Of a stretch of DNA of 55,180 nucleotides, positions 41,319 to 53,461 are shown piece by piece. Under the pieces are notes generated by a model. That model did no database searches, was not told the DNA's origin, and saw only the letters and a list, made by a program, of their open reading frames with translations. The stretch covers positions 1 to 55,180 of the forward strand of contig CACOIM010000005.1 of assembly GCA_902627325.1 (NCBI GenBank). Reading direction: 5' to 3'. The translations under genes were made by a program, and so were the position numbers. This DNA is from an uncultured Prochlorococcus sp. (GTDB lineage Bacteria; Cyanobacteriota; Cyanobacteriia; PCC-6307; Cyanobiaceae). Each line of letters begins with the position of its first letter. Positions within the stretch are counted from its first letter, which is position 1.

Positions 41319-41693
41319 CTAATTGATTTTATGATCCTTTTCCATTTGATCCATTAATTCATCTAAATCTAACTTGTAGTTAAAATTCAATTGATTATAT
41401 CCTTGTGTGTTTTCTTCTTCTGAATAAGAAGATTCTTCATTATTATTCTCTTTATTGTTATTATTATTTTTAGTACTTAACCAATTCTGCTCGATTTTTA
41501 TCAAGTTTTTTGCAATATTAATAATTCCTCCTTTATTATGTAAATCTCTAAGTTTTTTTATAATTTCAGATGTTCTGCTAGATTTAATTTTTAATTGTGC
41601 AGCTAAATCTTTTTGAGAATATCCATGGCATCTAAGCCAATCTTTTACGAATGCAATCAATTCTTTCTCTTCTTGTGAAGATAATTTATTCAT
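41319..41693 (-). CDS. Hypothetical protein: HTH-like N-terminus, Asn/Glu/Ser-rich linker, acidic tail
   Basis: ORF 124 aa; 'WLRCHGYSQKDLAAQLKIKSSRTSEIIKKLRDL'; 'NNNNNKENNNEESSYSEEEN'. Confidence 0.65.
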   Translation of the reverse strand: MNKLSSQEEKELIAFVKDWLRCHGYSQKDLAAQLKIKSSRTSEIIKKLRDLHNKGGIINIAKNLIKIEQNWLSTKNNNNNKENNNEESSYSEEENTQGYNQLNFNYKLDLDELMDQMEKDHKIN

Positions 41694-41696
41694 GAT

Positions 41697-42065
41697 TTAA
41701 AAAGGAAAAAGTTTGTTAAGTTTTTCCTCTGCTCTAATTTTAATTGCGGGAGTCATGTATTTACTCCAAATACTCAAGACAGCCGTTAAAGCTACAAAGT
41801 CATCGCTAAAGCCAACTACTGGCATAAAGTCGGGGAATAAGTCTAATGGCATTATTAGATACGCTAAGGCAGCCATCAAAGATATTCGAACATTCGTTGG
41901 GGTTAAGGGGTCTATAGCCATCTCTAATACCTCTAATGCTGGTTTAGCGATTGATCTACCAGCTTTAATTAGAATTTTGAGAATTATATTTGAATCTATA
42001 GTAGAACTTTCAATAACTTCAGCTTCATATATCTTTTGATTAGATTTATATGAATTGTTGCTCAT
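41697..42065 (-). CDS. YkvA/DUF1232 family membrane protein
   Basis: ORF 122 aa; 'LAYLIMPLDLFPDFMPVVGFSDDFVALTA'. Confidence 0.88.
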   Translation of the reverse strand: MSNNSYKSNQKIYEAEVIESSTIDSNIILKILIKAGRSIAKPALEVLEMAIDPLTPTNVRISLMAALAYLIMPLDLFPDFMPVVGFSDDFVALTAVLSIWSKYMTPAIKIRAEEKLNKLFPF

Positions 42066-42093
42066 TTTATAAAGAATATGCTAGCCACTTGTA

Positions 42094-43017
42094 TTAACTT
42101 AAACTATCAACTAGGCCATTTTGGATTCCTGCTTTTCTGAGCTTTCTCAATGCTCTTTGCACAACTTGCCTGCAATATTCTCGACTACAATTCATATGTC
42201 TTGCGACTTCTGCGAGAGTCCTCCATTCATTTGAACCATCTAATCCAAATCTGAGGCTAACAATCTTCCTTTCTTTTTCTGTTAAGTTGGCTTTATCCAA
42301 TAATTTCCAAGCAGAAGCTGTCCTTTCAGCTAACTCTGCTAATTCCATTGGAGGTGTTTGTTCGCTTGGCAATATATCGACCAATTCTGATGGGTCTGAT
42401 TTAGATTTGACTGTACCTTGAAGGCTTATAGTTATACTTCTAAGCTCGCATGATAATAATTCATCGACTTCCTCTTTAGTGATTTTCATCTCTTCTGCTA
42501 AATCTAAACTTGTAGGAGGTATACCCTTACTTTGCATTAACTTAGATTTAGCGGATCTTAATTTTGTTAATTTCTCATTTATGTTAACTGGAATTCTAAT
42601 AGTTCTGCTTTGTGTTGATAAGGCTCTATTTAATCCTTGTCTAATCCACCAGTAAGCATAAGTTGAGAATCTATGCCCTCTTGATGGGTCATATTTCTCA
42701 ACTGCCCTTGTTAAACCAAGAGTACCCTCTTGTATTAAATCCAACAATTCAAGCCCTTTCCCTTGATAACGTTTAGCAAGATTTACAACAAGTCTTAAAT
42801 TAGCTGTGATCATCGCATTTTTTGCTTTTTCACCAATCCTTATAGTCTTCTTCTCACCTTCAGAATATTCACATGCAGGTCCTTTCCCTCCAGCAGACTG
42901 ACATCTATTTATTAAAACAACCATCTCTTGAACTTTTCTTCCCATAGTGAGTTCTTTCTCTGGGGTCAAAAGTTGATGGCGTCCAATTTCACCTAGAAAA
43001 TCGCTTAGTGAACTCAA
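42094..43017 (-). CDS. Group 2 RNA polymerase sigma-70 family factor
   Basis: ORF 307 aa; 'NLRLVVNLAKRYQGKGLELLDLIQEGTLGLTRAVEKYDPSRGHRFSTYAYWWIRQGL'. Confidence 0.95.
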   Translation of the reverse strand: MSSLSDFLGEIGRHQLLTPEKELTMGRKVQEMVVLINRCQSAGGKGPACEYSEGEKKTIRIGEKAKNAMITANLRLVVNLAKRYQGKGLELLDLIQEGTLGLTRAVEKYDPSRGHRFSTYAYWWIRQGLNRALSTQSRTIRIPVNINEKLTKLRSAKSKLMQSKGIPPTSLDLAEEMKITKEEVDELLSCELRSITISLQGTVKSKSDPSELVDILPSEQTPPMELAELAERTASAWKLLDKANLTEKERKIVSLRFGLDGSNEWRTLAEVARHMNCSREYCRQVVQRALRKLRKAGIQNGLVDSLS

Positions 43018-43080
43018 GATTTATACCTTAAAGTTATTTCTTTTAACTTAAGCTCAAATCGATAATATGCTACACATGTA

Positions 43081-43113
43081 ATAATTAATTAATAATTAAT
43101 TAATAAATTATTA
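43081..43113. repeat. Short AT-only 11-bp tandem repeat (three units)
   Basis: ATAATTAATTA ATAATTAATTA ATAAATTATTA upstream of the sigma factor gene. Confidence 0.6.
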
Positions 43114-43149
43114 TTTAAACAATTTCCTTATTTAAATTTCCATAATCTT

Positions 43150-43809
43150 TTATTTTCGTCTAGATTCTAAGACTTCAAGAACATCCCTCCAATCAACACC
43201 CCTGTGAAGGAGAGCTACTTGAAGGTGATAAATAATATCAGCAGCCTCATTAGAAATTTCGTTCTTGTCATTTTTCATGCATGCCATTACAAATTCAGTT
43301 GTTTCTTCTCCAATTTTCTTCAGTATTGTATTGCTACCTTTTGTTAACAATTGATTTGTATAACTATTCTCTTTTGAAGATAATGATCTCTCTTTAAGGG
43401 TATTAAATAATTCTGAGCATACATTAGACAATGGTAAAGATTTTTTTTGCTTTTCAAACCCTTCTGAAGTCTTAGTGATTTGATTAAAGAAACAACTTCT
43501 TTCACCTGTATGACAGGCACCTTCTCCATGTTGTTCTATATAAATAATTAAGGAGTCGCTATCGCAATCAAATCTAATTTCTTTTAGTAATTGCGTATTC
43601 CCACTTGTTGCTCCTTTTCTCCATAGCTCAGATCTTGATCTACTCCAATAATGAACTTGATTAGTTTCAATAGTTTTTTTAAGCGACTCTTTATTCATCC
43701 ATGCAAGCATTAGAATTGTTCCGTCTAACCAATCTTGTGCAATGGCTGTAATTAACCCATCTTTATCAAATTTAAGATCATTTAAAGCGAAATTTTTTGT
43801 ATAAGTCAT
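43150..43809 (-). CDS. hisIE: Bifunctional phosphoribosyl-AMP cyclohydrolase / phosphoribosyl-ATP pyrophosphatase
   Basis: ORF 219 aa; '[33 protein letters not shown]', '[27 protein letters not shown]'. Confidence 0.95.
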   Translation of the reverse strand: MTYTKNFALNDLKFDKDGLITAIAQDWLDGTILMLAWMNKESLKKTIETNQVHYWSRSRSELWRKGATSGNTQLLKEIRFDCDSDSLIIYIEQHGEGACHTGERSCFFNQITKTSEGFEKQKKSLPLSNVCSELFNTLKERSLSSKENSYTNQLLTKGSNTILKKIGEETTEFVMACMKNDKNEISNEAADIIYHLQVALLHRGVDWRDVLEVLESRRK

Positions 43810-43872
43810 TATGTTTAAATTGTTTAAGTCTTGACTATTTTGTCCTAATTAATTTCATCTAATTATAAAGTA

Positions 43873-44346
43873 ATGTCTATTCATTCCTCAAAATTTTCTT
43901 GCAGTAAAAGTTATCATAACTTTCCATGTTCTCATCGACAGTGGCAACATTCGGGACATTGCAAATTTGTACATGGATATTCGAGATCATTCACCTTCTG
44001 GTTTGTCGCAAAAAACTTAGATATTAATGGTTTTGTTGTAGACTTCTCAAGTTTAAAACCTCTTGAAAAGAAATTAAAAGACCAATTTGATCATACTTTT
44101 TTAATAAATAAAGATGATCCTTTATTAGCACACTGGCAGAAACTTAATGAATTAAAGGCATTAGACTTAAGAATAATGGATAACGTAGGAATGGAGTTCT
44201 CTTCTCAAATGATTTGGCATTGGGCTAATGATTATTTGAAAACTAAAGATAATGGGAGAACTTGTTGCTATAAAGCAGAGTCAAGGGAAAATGAATTTAA
44301 TAATGCTTGCTTTGAGAGCGTGCCAAGTTGGTATGTTGCCAATTAA
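43873..44346 (+). CDS. 6-pyruvoyl-tetrahydropterin synthase/QueD family protein (HGY variant)
   Basis: ORF 157 aa; 'GHCKFVHGYSRSF', 'VVDFSSLK', 'FDHTFLI'. Confidence 0.85.
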   Translation: MSIHSSKFSCSKSYHNFPCSHRQWQHSGHCKFVHGYSRSFTFWFVAKNLDINGFVVDFSSLKPLEKKLKDQFDHTFLINKDDPLLAHWQKLNELKALDLRIMDNVGMEFSSQMIWHWANDYLKTKDNGRTCCYKAESRENEFNNACFESVPSWYVAN

Positions 44347-44360
44347 ATAATTAAGTCTGA

Positions 44361-46943
44361 TTAATCTATAATGAGATTATTTTCTTCTACATAGATTTTT
44401 ATAAGATTATTTTTCAAATATTGATTTTGTAAAATATTATTTGCAATTTTTGTTTCAATTTCTTTTTTTATTATCCTTTTTAGAGGTCTTGCACCATATA
44501 TGTGGTCAAAACTTCTATCAACGAGAATATTTATAGCATCATTGGTTATTTCTAATTTTAAATTTTTTTTATTGAGTCTTTTTTCTAAATCTTTGAATTC
44601 AATTTTTGCGATTTTAGCCAATTCTTCTTTGTTAAGATTATTAAAAATCACAATCTCATCTAATCTATTTAAAAATTCAGGTTTAAAAAATTTCCTAAGT
44701 TCTCCATCAATTACTTTTTTAATTTCATGTTGGTTTTCATTCCTTATTGATAAATCATTTATAGATTGACTTCCGAGATTGCTGGTAAGAACAATAATTG
44801 AGTTTTTAAAACTAACTGTTCTACCTTGGCCATCCGTAATAATTCCATCATCAAGAACTTGTAAAAGTATATCTAGAATGTCTTTATGAGCTTTTTCAAT
44901 TTCATCAAGAAGGATTAATGAGTAGGGGTTTTTCAGTACCGCCTCCGTTAATTGTCCTCCAGATTCAAAACCTAGATATCCTGGGGGTGCGCCTATTATT
45001 TTACTTACTGAATGTTTTTCCATATATTCAGACATATCTATTCTGATAATTGAAGATGATGAATCAAAAATTGTATTAGCCGTAACTTTACTTAACTCAG
45101 TTTTTCCAACTCCAGTAGGACCTAAAAAAAGAAAACTTGCTATTGGTTTATTTGGATCGTTAAGACCTGTTCTTGATCTTTTAATAGAATCTGCAACAGA
45201 ATTAATAGCTTTTTCTTGGCCGATTATTTTTTCTTTAAGACTGATTTCAAGTTTTAAGAGTTTTTCTTTTTCGGATTGATTTAAATCGTTAACCGGTATT
45301 GAAGTCCATTTAGATACCACTTCGGCGATATCACAAAAATTCACTTCTTGCCTCAAAAGACTTTTATTGCCATTTTTATAATCATTTTCTAAATCTTTAC
45401 TCTTAATAGTTAGTTTATTTTGTAATTCATTTAAAGTTCCAAACTCTAATTCTGCCGCTTTATTAAGATCAAAACTTCTTTTGGCTTGTTCAATTTGTAA
45501 TTGAGTTGATTCAATTTCTTCTTTTATATTGCTAATTTCATCGATATCTGCCCTCTCTTTTTTCCATTGAAGATTCAATTCATTTTGTTTTCCTTTTAGA
45601 CTTTTTAACTCATTAGTAATTTTAGTTAACCTTTCCAATGATGAAAAATCTGTTTCTCTTTTCAAAGATAAATTTTCCATTTCCAGCTTTAAAACTTTCC
45701 TATCAATTTCATCGATTTCCTCAGGCTTAGAAGTTATAACCATATTTAATCTTGAAGCTGCTTCATCAATTAAATCAATTGCTTTATCAGGTAAGAAGCG
45801 GTCATTAATATATCTTTCACTTAGGTTTGCAGCGGCCACTAAAGCATTGTCTGATATCCTTACACCATGATGTACCTCATATTTTTCTCTAAGCCCTCTC
45901 AAAATAGAAATAGTATCATCAACAGAAGGAGCTTTAATTTTAATTTTCTGAAATCTTCTTTCTAATGCAGGATCTTTTTCAATATTTTGTTTGTGTTCAG
46001 TAATTGTTGTAGCTCCTATACACCTTAATTCACCTCTTGCAAGCATTGGCTTTAAGAGATTGCTGGCATCCATAGATCCACCACTTGCTCCAGCTCCAAC
46101 AACTGTATGAATTTCATCAATAAATAAAATTATTTTACCTGCAGAATCTTTGACACTTTTTAAAACATCTTTTAACCTTTCTTCAAATTCTCCTCTGTAT
46201 TTTGCGCCTGCTAGTAGAGAGCCCATATCTAAAGAGATTAATTGACGATTATGCAACAAGGAAGGGACATCACCATTAATAATTCTTTGAGCTAGCCCCT
46301 CTACGATTGCAGTTTTCCCTACTCCAGGGTCGCCTATTAAAACAGGATTATTTTTTGTCCTTCGGCTAAGAATCTGTATTGTTCTTCTAATTTCTTCATC
46401 TCTACCAATAACCGGATCTAGGACTCCATCTCTCGCGGATTTTGTAAGATCAACTCCAAACTTTTCCAATGAATCATTGTTTTGATCTAATTTTGGCTCG
46501 ATTGGGTTATCTTTATTCATCTTTTGAAGGAAATCGAGAAATTCTGGAACAGTTTTTTTGTTTAAAATTAAATGTCCAATACTTTTATCATAAATTAATC
46601 CCAGTAGGATGTGCTCTGTTGATATTACTACTCTTCTAGAATTAACTTTAATTTCATCTGCCTTTAGAAAAACTTTATGAAGGGTATCACCTATAAAAAG
46701 AGTATCTTGTTTGTCTTTCATTTTACCCTTATTTTTTATTTTCTTCAAAACAATTCCTTCTATAACTTTGAAGTTTAATTCGTTTAGCTCAAGTATCTTT
46801 TTTACAGATTTATCATTATGAAGGATTGATAAAAATATATGTTCAGAATCAATATTTTGATGAGAAAATTGATAAGCAATTTTTTTTGCATAAAGAAAAT
46901 AGTTCCAAGCAGTTTTAGAAAATGCACTTGGAACTATATTCAT
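44361..46943 (-). CDS. clpB: ClpB-type AAA+ disaggregase
   Basis: ORF 860 aa; two Walker A motifs 'GDPGVGKT' and 'GPTGVGKT'; M-domain coiled coil. Confidence 0.93.
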   Translation of the reverse strand: MNIVPSAFSKTAWNYFLYAKKIAYQFSHQNIDSEHIFLSILHNDKSVKKILELNELNFKVIEGIVLKKIKNKGKMKDKQDTLFIGDTLHKVFLKADEIKVNSRRVVISTEHILLGLIYDKSIGHLILNKKTVPEFLDFLQKMNKDNPIEPKLDQNNDSLEKFGVDLTKSARDGVLDPVIGRDEEIRRTIQILSRRTKNNPVLIGDPGVGKTAIVEGLAQRIINGDVPSLLHNRQLISLDMGSLLAGAKYRGEFEERLKDVLKSVKDSAGKIILFIDEIHTVVGAGASGGSMDASNLLKPMLARGELRCIGATTITEHKQNIEKDPALERRFQKIKIKAPSVDDTISILRGLREKYEVHHGVRISDNALVAAANLSERYINDRFLPDKAIDLIDEAASRLNMVITSKPEEIDEIDRKVLKLEMENLSLKRETDFSSLERLTKITNELKSLKGKQNELNLQWKKERADIDEISNIKEEIESTQLQIEQAKRSFDLNKAAELEFGTLNELQNKLTIKSKDLENDYKNGNKSLLRQEVNFCDIAEVVSKWTSIPVNDLNQSEKEKLLKLEISLKEKIIGQEKAINSVADSIKRSRTGLNDPNKPIASFLFLGPTGVGKTELSKVTANTIFDSSSSIIRIDMSEYMEKHSVSKIIGAPPGYLGFESGGQLTEAVLKNPYSLILLDEIEKAHKDILDILLQVLDDGIITDGQGRTVSFKNSIIVLTSNLGSQSINDLSIRNENQHEIKKVIDGELRKFFKPEFLNRLDEIVIFNNLNKEELAKIAKIEFKDLEKRLNKKNLKLEITNDAINILVDRSFDHIYGARPLKRIIKKEIETKIANNILQNQYLKNNLIKIYVEENNLIID

Positions 46944-47006
46944 TTGAATTTTAAGCTTATGATTATTAAATTATTTCATAAAACTTAAGTAATTTTTTAA
47001 AAAATT

Positions 47007-47357
47007 TTATTCGACAATTACTTTTCCAACCATTCCTGCACCTCTATGAGGTTCACAATAGAATTCATAGGTACCTGCACTGTCAAAAGTCGTCTCCCAA
47101 GATTCTCCAGGAGCAAAAGCTAAGTCAGCATGACTTAACTCTTCATGTCCATCAAAAACTGCATTATGTGGTGCGAGTTTATTATTAACGAATTTAACTG
47201 AATCGCCTGCACTTATGTTAACAGTGCTTGGTTCAAAAGCTAACATGCCGGCATCTGTTCCAAGCTTTACTTCAACAGTTGCAGCTGATACTGAGGAGAT
47301 TCCTAAACCTAAGGAAAGAACTATTGCAAAAAATCCTGCAAAAAATGAACGTAACAT
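47007..47357 (-). CDS. petE: Plastocyanin
   Basis: ORF 116 aa; signal peptide; 'APHNAVFDG', '[20 protein letters not shown]' copper ligands. Confidence 0.97.
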   Translation of the reverse strand: MLRSFFAGFFAIVLSLGLGISSVSAATVEVKLGTDAGMLAFEPSTVNISAGDSVKFVNNKLAPHNAVFDGHEELSHADLAFAPGESWETTFDSAGTYEFYCEPHRGAGMVGKVIVE

Positions 47358-47416
47358 AATTTAAAATTTCTTTTTAATATATCTTACAAGATTTTAGTGA
47401 CCAACCCGTGAGAATT

Positions 47417-48397
47417 TTAATTGATATTACATCTTGGTAACTTTGCTAACTTAAGAATGTCTTTAAGTGATTTTGCATAGCTCTTTAACCCAAAGGTCTC
47501 AGGATTTGCAATGGGTTTGTGATCAAAATTATATTTATTAATACTGAAGTTATCCCAACTTGTAGTTTGAATAGGCAATACTTTTAATAAAAACTTTATA
47601 ATTGGTTTGTTAATCTTTAGTGCAAAATATCTTTTGATTCCATAATTCTTTATAAGAGTAAGGATTGCTTCATCAATAGTTATGAAGTTTTGACCTAGGA
47701 TGTATTGTTTAAATCCATAATCACTCTTATCAGTACTTTTTATTAGAAATCCACATATTTGTGCGATATCTTTAGCATGAATAAAATGGAATTTTGCATC
47801 AATTTTTAAAAATCTTGCAATCCAAAGCCACCGTTTTGCTTGTTTGAGTCCCTCTGTTAAATAACTTACTGGATACCTACTCTTCCCCTTTAGAGTTCCT
47901 CCAAATACCAATGTGGGAAATACTACACATGTTTTTTTTGCAAATGAACTTTTTCTAAGATTTTCATAACACTGATATTTTGTTTGAATATATTCTGTAC
48001 CGTAAATTAATGATTCACGCATTAATTCTGCTTTATTGTTTAGTAGGCTCGCGGTTGAAAAATAAATTATTTTTTCTAATATATTTTTTTTGAGTAATCC
48101 AAGAAGTTCTTCAAATGCAGTTACATTGACTTCATATGCTCTTTTCTTTCCTCCCCAAGCTGTAGCTGTATGGATTAAGTAATTAATCTCTTTTAATTCT
48201 TTTTTGAATTTTTTGCAATCTCTAATATCGCAAGCTAATAAGGTAATTCTTTTATTTTTTTGAATTGATACAGGTAATTTATTAGGATCTCTTACCATTA
48301 GAAATAGTCGATAATTAGAATTTTTTAAAAACCAATCTATTAGATATTGTCCAACGCATCCATTTGAGCCAGTAATTAATAGTTTTTTATTTCTCAA
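47417..48397 (-). CDS. NAD-dependent epimerase/dehydratase (extended SDR)
   Basis: ORF 326 aa; 'LLITGSNGCVGQYLIDWF'; YxxxK-type 'YIQTKYQCYENL'. Confidence 0.85.
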   Translation of the reverse strand: MRNKKLLITGSNGCVGQYLIDWFLKNSNYRLFLMVRDPNKLPVSIQKNKRITLLACDIRDCKKFKKELKEINYLIHTATAWGGKKRAYEVNVTAFEELLGLLKKNILEKIIYFSTASLLNNKAELMRESLIYGTEYIQTKYQCYENLRKSSFAKKTCVVFPTLVFGGTLKGKSRYPVSYLTEGLKQAKRWLWIARFLKIDAKFHFIHAKDIAQICGFLIKSTDKSDYGFKQYILGQNFITIDEAILTLIKNYGIKRYFALKINKPIIKFLLKVLPIQTTSWDNFSINKYNFDHKPIANPETFGLKSYAKSLKDILKLAKLPRCNIN

Positions 48398-48403
48398 AAT
48401 GAT

Positions 48404-49444
48404 TTAATAATGTAGAGATTTTCCGTATTCAAAAAAAGTTTTTGCACTTTCCTCTGGGGTCCCAGGTAAAATTCCATGTCCTAAATTAAGAATATATTTT
48501 CTACCTTGAGCCTTTGAAAAGGTTTCATCTATTCTATTTCTTATGGAATCTACATTGCCGAAAAGTATTCCAGGATCTACGTTACCTTGGATGCCAATAT
48601 TATTAGGAATCCTTTTAGAAGCCTCCTTAATATCTACTGTCCAATCTAAAGAAATAATATCAACGCCAGTACTAGCCATCCTTTCAATTACTCCTGCACT
48701 GCCTGATATATACAATATGATGGGAGTATCTGGGTATTCTTTTTTGACGATATCAATAACTTTCTTCTGATAAGGGCCTGCAAAAATATCATAATCTTGA
48801 GGGCTTAATTGACCTGCCCAAGAATCAAATATTTGAACAATCTGAGCTCCAGATTTTACTTGATACTTTAAATATTCACCTATGGATTTTGCAAAATGAT
48901 CAAGGAGATTATGCAGTAAATCAGGCTCTCTAAAAGCCATCGATTTTATAATGGAATAATTTTTACTACTTTTCCCTTCAACCACATATGCAGCAAGCGT
49001 CCAAGGGGCACCTACGAAACCGAGCAGTGTTGATCTATTTGCAATGTCTTTTCGAAGATTGGTAAGTACATCTCCAACAAAACTTAAACTTTCACTCGGA
49101 ATTAATTTTTTCAAGTTTTTTATTTGTTCAAAAGTTCTTATAGGATTCTCAATTAATGGACCTTTACTTTCCACTATTTCAAAATTTATCCCCATTCCAG
49201 GAAGAGGTGTAAGAATATCTGAGAAAAGTATCACTCCATCAGGCTTGAAAGCATGAAAAGGTTGCATTGAAATCTCATATGATAAATCTGGATTCTCAGA
49301 TCTTTCCCTAAAGCTTGGATACTTATCTCTTAAATCCCTATATATCTTCATATAACGACCAGCTTGACGCATCATCCAAACAGGAGGCCTTTCCACTTTC
49401 TGGCCTAAAGCGGTTCTTAGAAGCAACGGTAAATCTTTTCCCAT
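48404..49444 (-). CDS. hemE: Uroporphyrinogen decarboxylase
   Basis: ORF 346 aa; '[13 protein letters not shown]', '[16 protein letters not shown]', '[15 protein letters not shown]'. Confidence 0.98.
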   Translation of the reverse strand: MGKDLPLLLRTALGQKVERPPVWMMRQAGRYMKIYRDLRDKYPSFRERSENPDLSYEISMQPFHAFKPDGVILFSDILTPLPGMGINFEIVESKGPLIENPIRTFEQIKNLKKLIPSESLSFVGDVLTNLRKDIANRSTLLGFVGAPWTLAAYVVEGKSSKNYSIIKSMAFREPDLLHNLLDHFAKSIGEYLKYQVKSGAQIVQIFDSWAGQLSPQDYDIFAGPYQKKVIDIVKKEYPDTPIILYISGSAGVIERMASTGVDIISLDWTVDIKEASKRIPNNIGIQGNVDPGILFGNVDSIRNRIDETFSKAQGRKYILNLGHGILPGTPEESAKTFFEYGKSLHY

Positions 49445-49557
49445 TTATATTATTAATAATGTTTTTAAATAAATCAAAAACTTTAACTTAAAAATACTAC
49501 AACGGGAAGATGATCAAAATCACTTTAAATTTAAATAAATAAATACTATTGAAAAAT

Positions 49558-51828
49558 TTAATCTGATATATTGGGCAAATATTTAAAAATACTTACGCTA
49601 AGAGGAGGTAAGGTAAGATCCAATGCATTTTCGTAGTTATGTATATTGAAATCTATCGTAAGTTTTCCACCAATATTACCCTGATTACTTCCACCATAAC
49701 GGGACGCATCAGAGTTAAATATCTCTTTGTAAAAGCCTTTTAAAGGAACTCCAATCTTATAGGTTTCATGTAAATTAGGAGTAAAGTTAGCTACTACTAC
49801 TAACCATTCATTTGTATTTGTTTCCCTTCTCATAAAACTAATAACAGAATTAGACCGATCCTCACAATCGATCCATTGGAATCCGTAGGGATCAAAGTCA
49901 TTTTTCCAAAGGGCCGGTTCAGATTTATAGAGTTTATTAAGATCATCAACTAAATTTCGTATACCTAAATGAGGTTGGAATTTTAACAACTCCCACTGAA
50001 GGTCGTCCCAAACATTCCATTCTGATCTCTGCCCGAATTCCATCCCCATAAAAATTGTTTTTTTGCCAGGATGCGTCCACATATAAGTTAGTAGAGCTCT
50101 CGTATTTGCATATTTCTTCCAATCATCACCTGGCATCTTGTGAAGCAAATGACTCTTACCATGAACTACTTCATCGTGACTTAAAGCAAGCATAAAGTTT
50201 TCTGTATAGTTATAAGTAATAGAAAAGGTGACGCTATTTTGATGAAATTGTCTAAACCATGGATCAATTTCAAAATAATCGAGCATATCATGCATCCAAC
50301 CCATATTCCATTTCAAGTTAAAACCAAGACCTCCAACATCAGTTGGTTTAGTTACCATAGGCCAAGTGGTTGATTCTTCTGCAATTGAGAGAGCACCAGG
50401 AAAGTGTTGAAATAATACATGATTAGCTTGTTGAAGGAATTTGACTGCCTCAATATTCTCATTACCACCATTTTCATTAGCTATCCACTCTCCATCAGGG
50501 CGAAGATAATCTCTATACAACATTGATGCAACAGCATCAACTCTTATCCCATCAATATGGAATTCTTCAAACCAGTAAACAAGATTTGCTACTAGGAAAT
50601 TTCTAACCTCATTACGACTGTAATTAAAAATTAGAGTTCCCCATTCTTTATGTTCACCTATCTTTGGATCAGCATGTTCATAAAGATGACATCCATCAAA
50701 GAAAGCAAGGCCATGTTTATCTTTTGGGAAATGTCCTGGAACCCAGTCTAGTATTACACCAATTTCTTCTTCATGACATTTGTTTATAAATTCCTTAAAT
50801 TCATTAGGGGTACCATATCTACTTGTTGGAGCATACCAACCCGTCACCTGATATCCCCATGAACCATCGAAGGGATGCTCTGAGATAGGCATTAACTCAA
50901 TATGTGTAAAACCTCTTTCCTTAACGTATGGAATCAGTTTTTTAGTTAATTCAGGATAAGTTAATAATCTTGATCCTGGTTTTAGATCAGCCGCAGGAAC
51001 TGGTTCCCTTCTGGATCCATTATTTTCAACATATGAATTTTCAGTTGATTCATGCATCCAACTACCAAGATGCATTTCATAAACAGATATTGGCTTATTT
51101 AATTGGTCACTAGAATCTCTATCCTTAATCCATGTTTTATCATTCCAATTAAAATTATTTAACTTTGAAATTATAGATCCATTTTGAGGTCTAACTTCGT
51201 GTAAAAAACCATATGGGTCAGACTTCTCGTAAATATGACCTTCTTGAGTTCGGATCTCATATTTATAAGTATCCCCTTCGTTCATAAGAGGCATAAATAG
51301 TTCCCATATTCCACCTAATCTTTTTTGCATTGGATGATGTCTACCGTCCCATGAATTGATGTCGCTAATAATTGAGATAGTTTTGGCGTTGGGAGCCCAA
51401 ATACAAAACATTACTCCTTTACTGCCATCCATTTCAGTGATGTGTGCCCCCATCTTCTTCCAAATGTGATGGTGATTCCCTTCAGCAAAAAGATGCCTAT
51501 CTATCTCACCCATCCATTCGTCTTTAAAAGCCCAGGGATCTAACTGTGTATGTTTAATGCCTCCTCTTAATACATTAATTGAGTAATTAGATTGAGGATC
51601 CTCTGGGACATATGCTTCAAAAAGCCACTTGTGATTTGGATTAGTTGTGGCAACTTCCTGATTTTTGAATAATATGCTTACTTGATCTGCCTCCGGCATC
51701 CAAACTCTAATAACCCATGAATTTTGAATTTGATGTGGACCTAAAATATTTAAAGGATTATCATTGCAACAATTTTCAAGGTTGAAGGCTTCTGATTTAA
51801 TCCAGTCTATTTGTAATGTGTTCGTCAT
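49558..51828 (-). CDS. glgB: 1,4-alpha-glucan branching enzyme
   Basis: ORF 756 aa; '[23 protein letters not shown]', '[16 protein letters not shown]', '[24 protein letters not shown]'. Confidence 0.98.
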   Translation of the reverse strand: MTNTLQIDWIKSEAFNLENCCNDNPLNILGPHQIQNSWVIRVWMPEADQVSILFKNQEVATTNPNHKWLFEAYVPEDPQSNYSINVLRGGIKHTQLDPWAFKDEWMGEIDRHLFAEGNHHHIWKKMGAHITEMDGSKGVMFCIWAPNAKTISIISDINSWDGRHHPMQKRLGGIWELFMPLMNEGDTYKYEIRTQEGHIYEKSDPYGFLHEVRPQNGSIISKLNNFNWNDKTWIKDRDSSDQLNKPISVYEMHLGSWMHESTENSYVENNGSRREPVPAADLKPGSRLLTYPELTKKLIPYVKERGFTHIELMPISEHPFDGSWGYQVTGWYAPTSRYGTPNEFKEFINKCHEEEIGVILDWVPGHFPKDKHGLAFFDGCHLYEHADPKIGEHKEWGTLIFNYSRNEVRNFLVANLVYWFEEFHIDGIRVDAVASMLYRDYLRPDGEWIANENGGNENIEAVKFLQQANHVLFQHFPGALSIAEESTTWPMVTKPTDVGGLGFNLKWNMGWMHDMLDYFEIDPWFRQFHQNSVTFSITYNYTENFMLALSHDEVVHGKSHLLHKMPGDDWKKYANTRALLTYMWTHPGKKTIFMGMEFGQRSEWNVWDDLQWELLKFQPHLGIRNLVDDLNKLYKSEPALWKNDFDPYGFQWIDCEDRSNSVISFMRRETNTNEWLVVVANFTPNLHETYKIGVPLKGFYKEIFNSDASRYGGSNQGNIGGKLTIDFNIHNYENALDLTLPPLSVSIFKYLPNISD

Positions 51829-51883
51829 GACTGGTTGTTATTAAGGATTAAGCTTATCAAATTTTCTAGTATTTTTATGAGAA

Positions 51884-53455
51884 TTATTTAAAAAATGGAT
51901 TGATTTTCATAATTGATTTTTTTAGATTGAAATTTAATGTGGTGATTTTGTGATCAATACTTGTATTTCCACCTCTAACTTTATTGTGACCAGAGTTTAC
52001 TCCAATTGCTGGCCACGCAGATGCTGATAGTGATAAGCGTAATTTACTCCCCTTCGTAATAGAAATATTTGTTGGGTGTAATTTGATTGTATAGTCCCTT
52101 TCAGTATCTTTAATGTTTTTTTTAATTCTTAGAAATCCAGTGGTAAATTGATTAATAATTTCTTCTCCTTCACTGATTAGTGATAATGCAACACATATAT
52201 CAAAACTTTCTTGATCACATGTTACAGAAGCATGTAATGTCGGAATGCCGGATAAGTGTATATTTTCTTTCAGATAATGTGTTTGAAAAACTGCTACATC
52301 TAATCTTTTATCTATATTAATTCTATTAAATAAGCCTGGATTTTTCCCTAAATGTCCTCCCTCTGATGGTACTGGGCGCCAAGGATCATGCACAATTGAG
52401 ACAAATCCAGAACTCTTTGAATTCATTGATAAACTTCCATCTTTTATTTCAAAATTAGCATTTCCATTACTTTCTAATCCAAACTCATAATTTAATGGAA
52501 GCTGTTCAATGCTTTCCCATCTTTTGAGAGAGACATTCCATATTATTTTATTTTTTTTGGTTACTTTTACTGTTGATTCATTTTCTTTTAAATGTTTTTC
52601 AAAGAAATTCAAAAGAGTGTTTTGTGAATCTTTCCACCAATTTAGATGTGATGAGTTACTAATAATTATTTCAGGATCGCCACCAATATTCTTTGACTGT
52701 TTGTAAAGATCTAAAGCTCCACGCAAGTGAGGATCCCAAATTCCACCAATAATAAGCATCGGCTGCCTTAACCAAGAATCAACAAACTTAATTTTTTCAA
52801 AATCTTTTTCCTCATCAAGAACATCTATCCATTTAATAATAAAATTATCTGGATCAAATTTTTGTATTAATTCCAAACCGTTGAATAAATGTCTATTTTC
52901 ATCTAGCGCTGATTTTATTGCTATCCATCCTTCTTTATTTTTGCAGCGTTTCATTTTTAGTGCTGCAATTTGCAAGCCCCATGTAATATTGTTATGCCAC
53001 CAAAAAGCACCACCATCAGAACACCAATGATTTTTTATATCCAAACCTGTCATCGCAGGGGATAAACAATCAGGAGGTTTTGTTAGATCTCTACCTGTTA
53101 GTTGGGTTAGGCCCTGATAAGAAAATCCATATAGACCTAGTTTGCCATTACATTCTTTTAGTGATCTAACCCATTCATGTGTCTCAGAGGTATCATTAGC
53201 TTCTTGGTAAAAACCTTTAAAGATTCCTTCTGAATCTCCTTGACCTCTCACATCTTGAATTACAACCATGTATCCTTTGGAGGCCCACCAAGTTGGGTGG
53301 GCATATGTAATCGTTGAAGCTATTTCTCTTCCATAAGGTTGTCTCATTAATAAAGCAGGCCAAGGACCTTCTTTATCAGGAAGCCAAATTCTTGAAATCA
53401 ACCTAACCCCATCAGATAACTTCATATGAGTATCGAAATATTTAGACGAAATCAT
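51884..53455 (-). CDS. CocE/NonD (X-Pro dipeptidyl-peptidase S15) family hydrolase
   Basis: ORF 523 aa; 'MRQPYGREIASTITYAHPTWWASKGYMVVIQDVRGQGDSEG', 'GLYGFSYQGLTQL'. Confidence 0.92.
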   Translation of the reverse strand: MISSKYFDTHMKLSDGVRLISRIWLPDKEGPWPALLMRQPYGREIASTITYAHPTWWASKGYMVVIQDVRGQGDSEGIFKGFYQEANDTSETHEWVRSLKECNGKLGLYGFSYQGLTQLTGRDLTKPPDCLSPAMTGLDIKNHWCSDGGAFWWHNNITWGLQIAALKMKRCKNKEGWIAIKSALDENRHLFNGLELIQKFDPDNFIIKWIDVLDEEKDFEKIKFVDSWLRQPMLIIGGIWDPHLRGALDLYKQSKNIGGDPEIIISNSSHLNWWKDSQNTLLNFFEKHLKENESTVKVTKKNKIIWNVSLKRWESIEQLPLNYEFGLESNGNANFEIKDGSLSMNSKSSGFVSIVHDPWRPVPSEGGHLGKNPGLFNRINIDKRLDVAVFQTHYLKENIHLSGIPTLHASVTCDQESFDICVALSLISEGEEIINQFTTGFLRIKKNIKDTERDYTIKLHPTNISITKGSKLRLSLSASAWPAIGVNSGHNKVRGGNTSIDHKITTLNFNLKKSIMKINPFFK

Positions 53456-53461
53456 ATGCAG

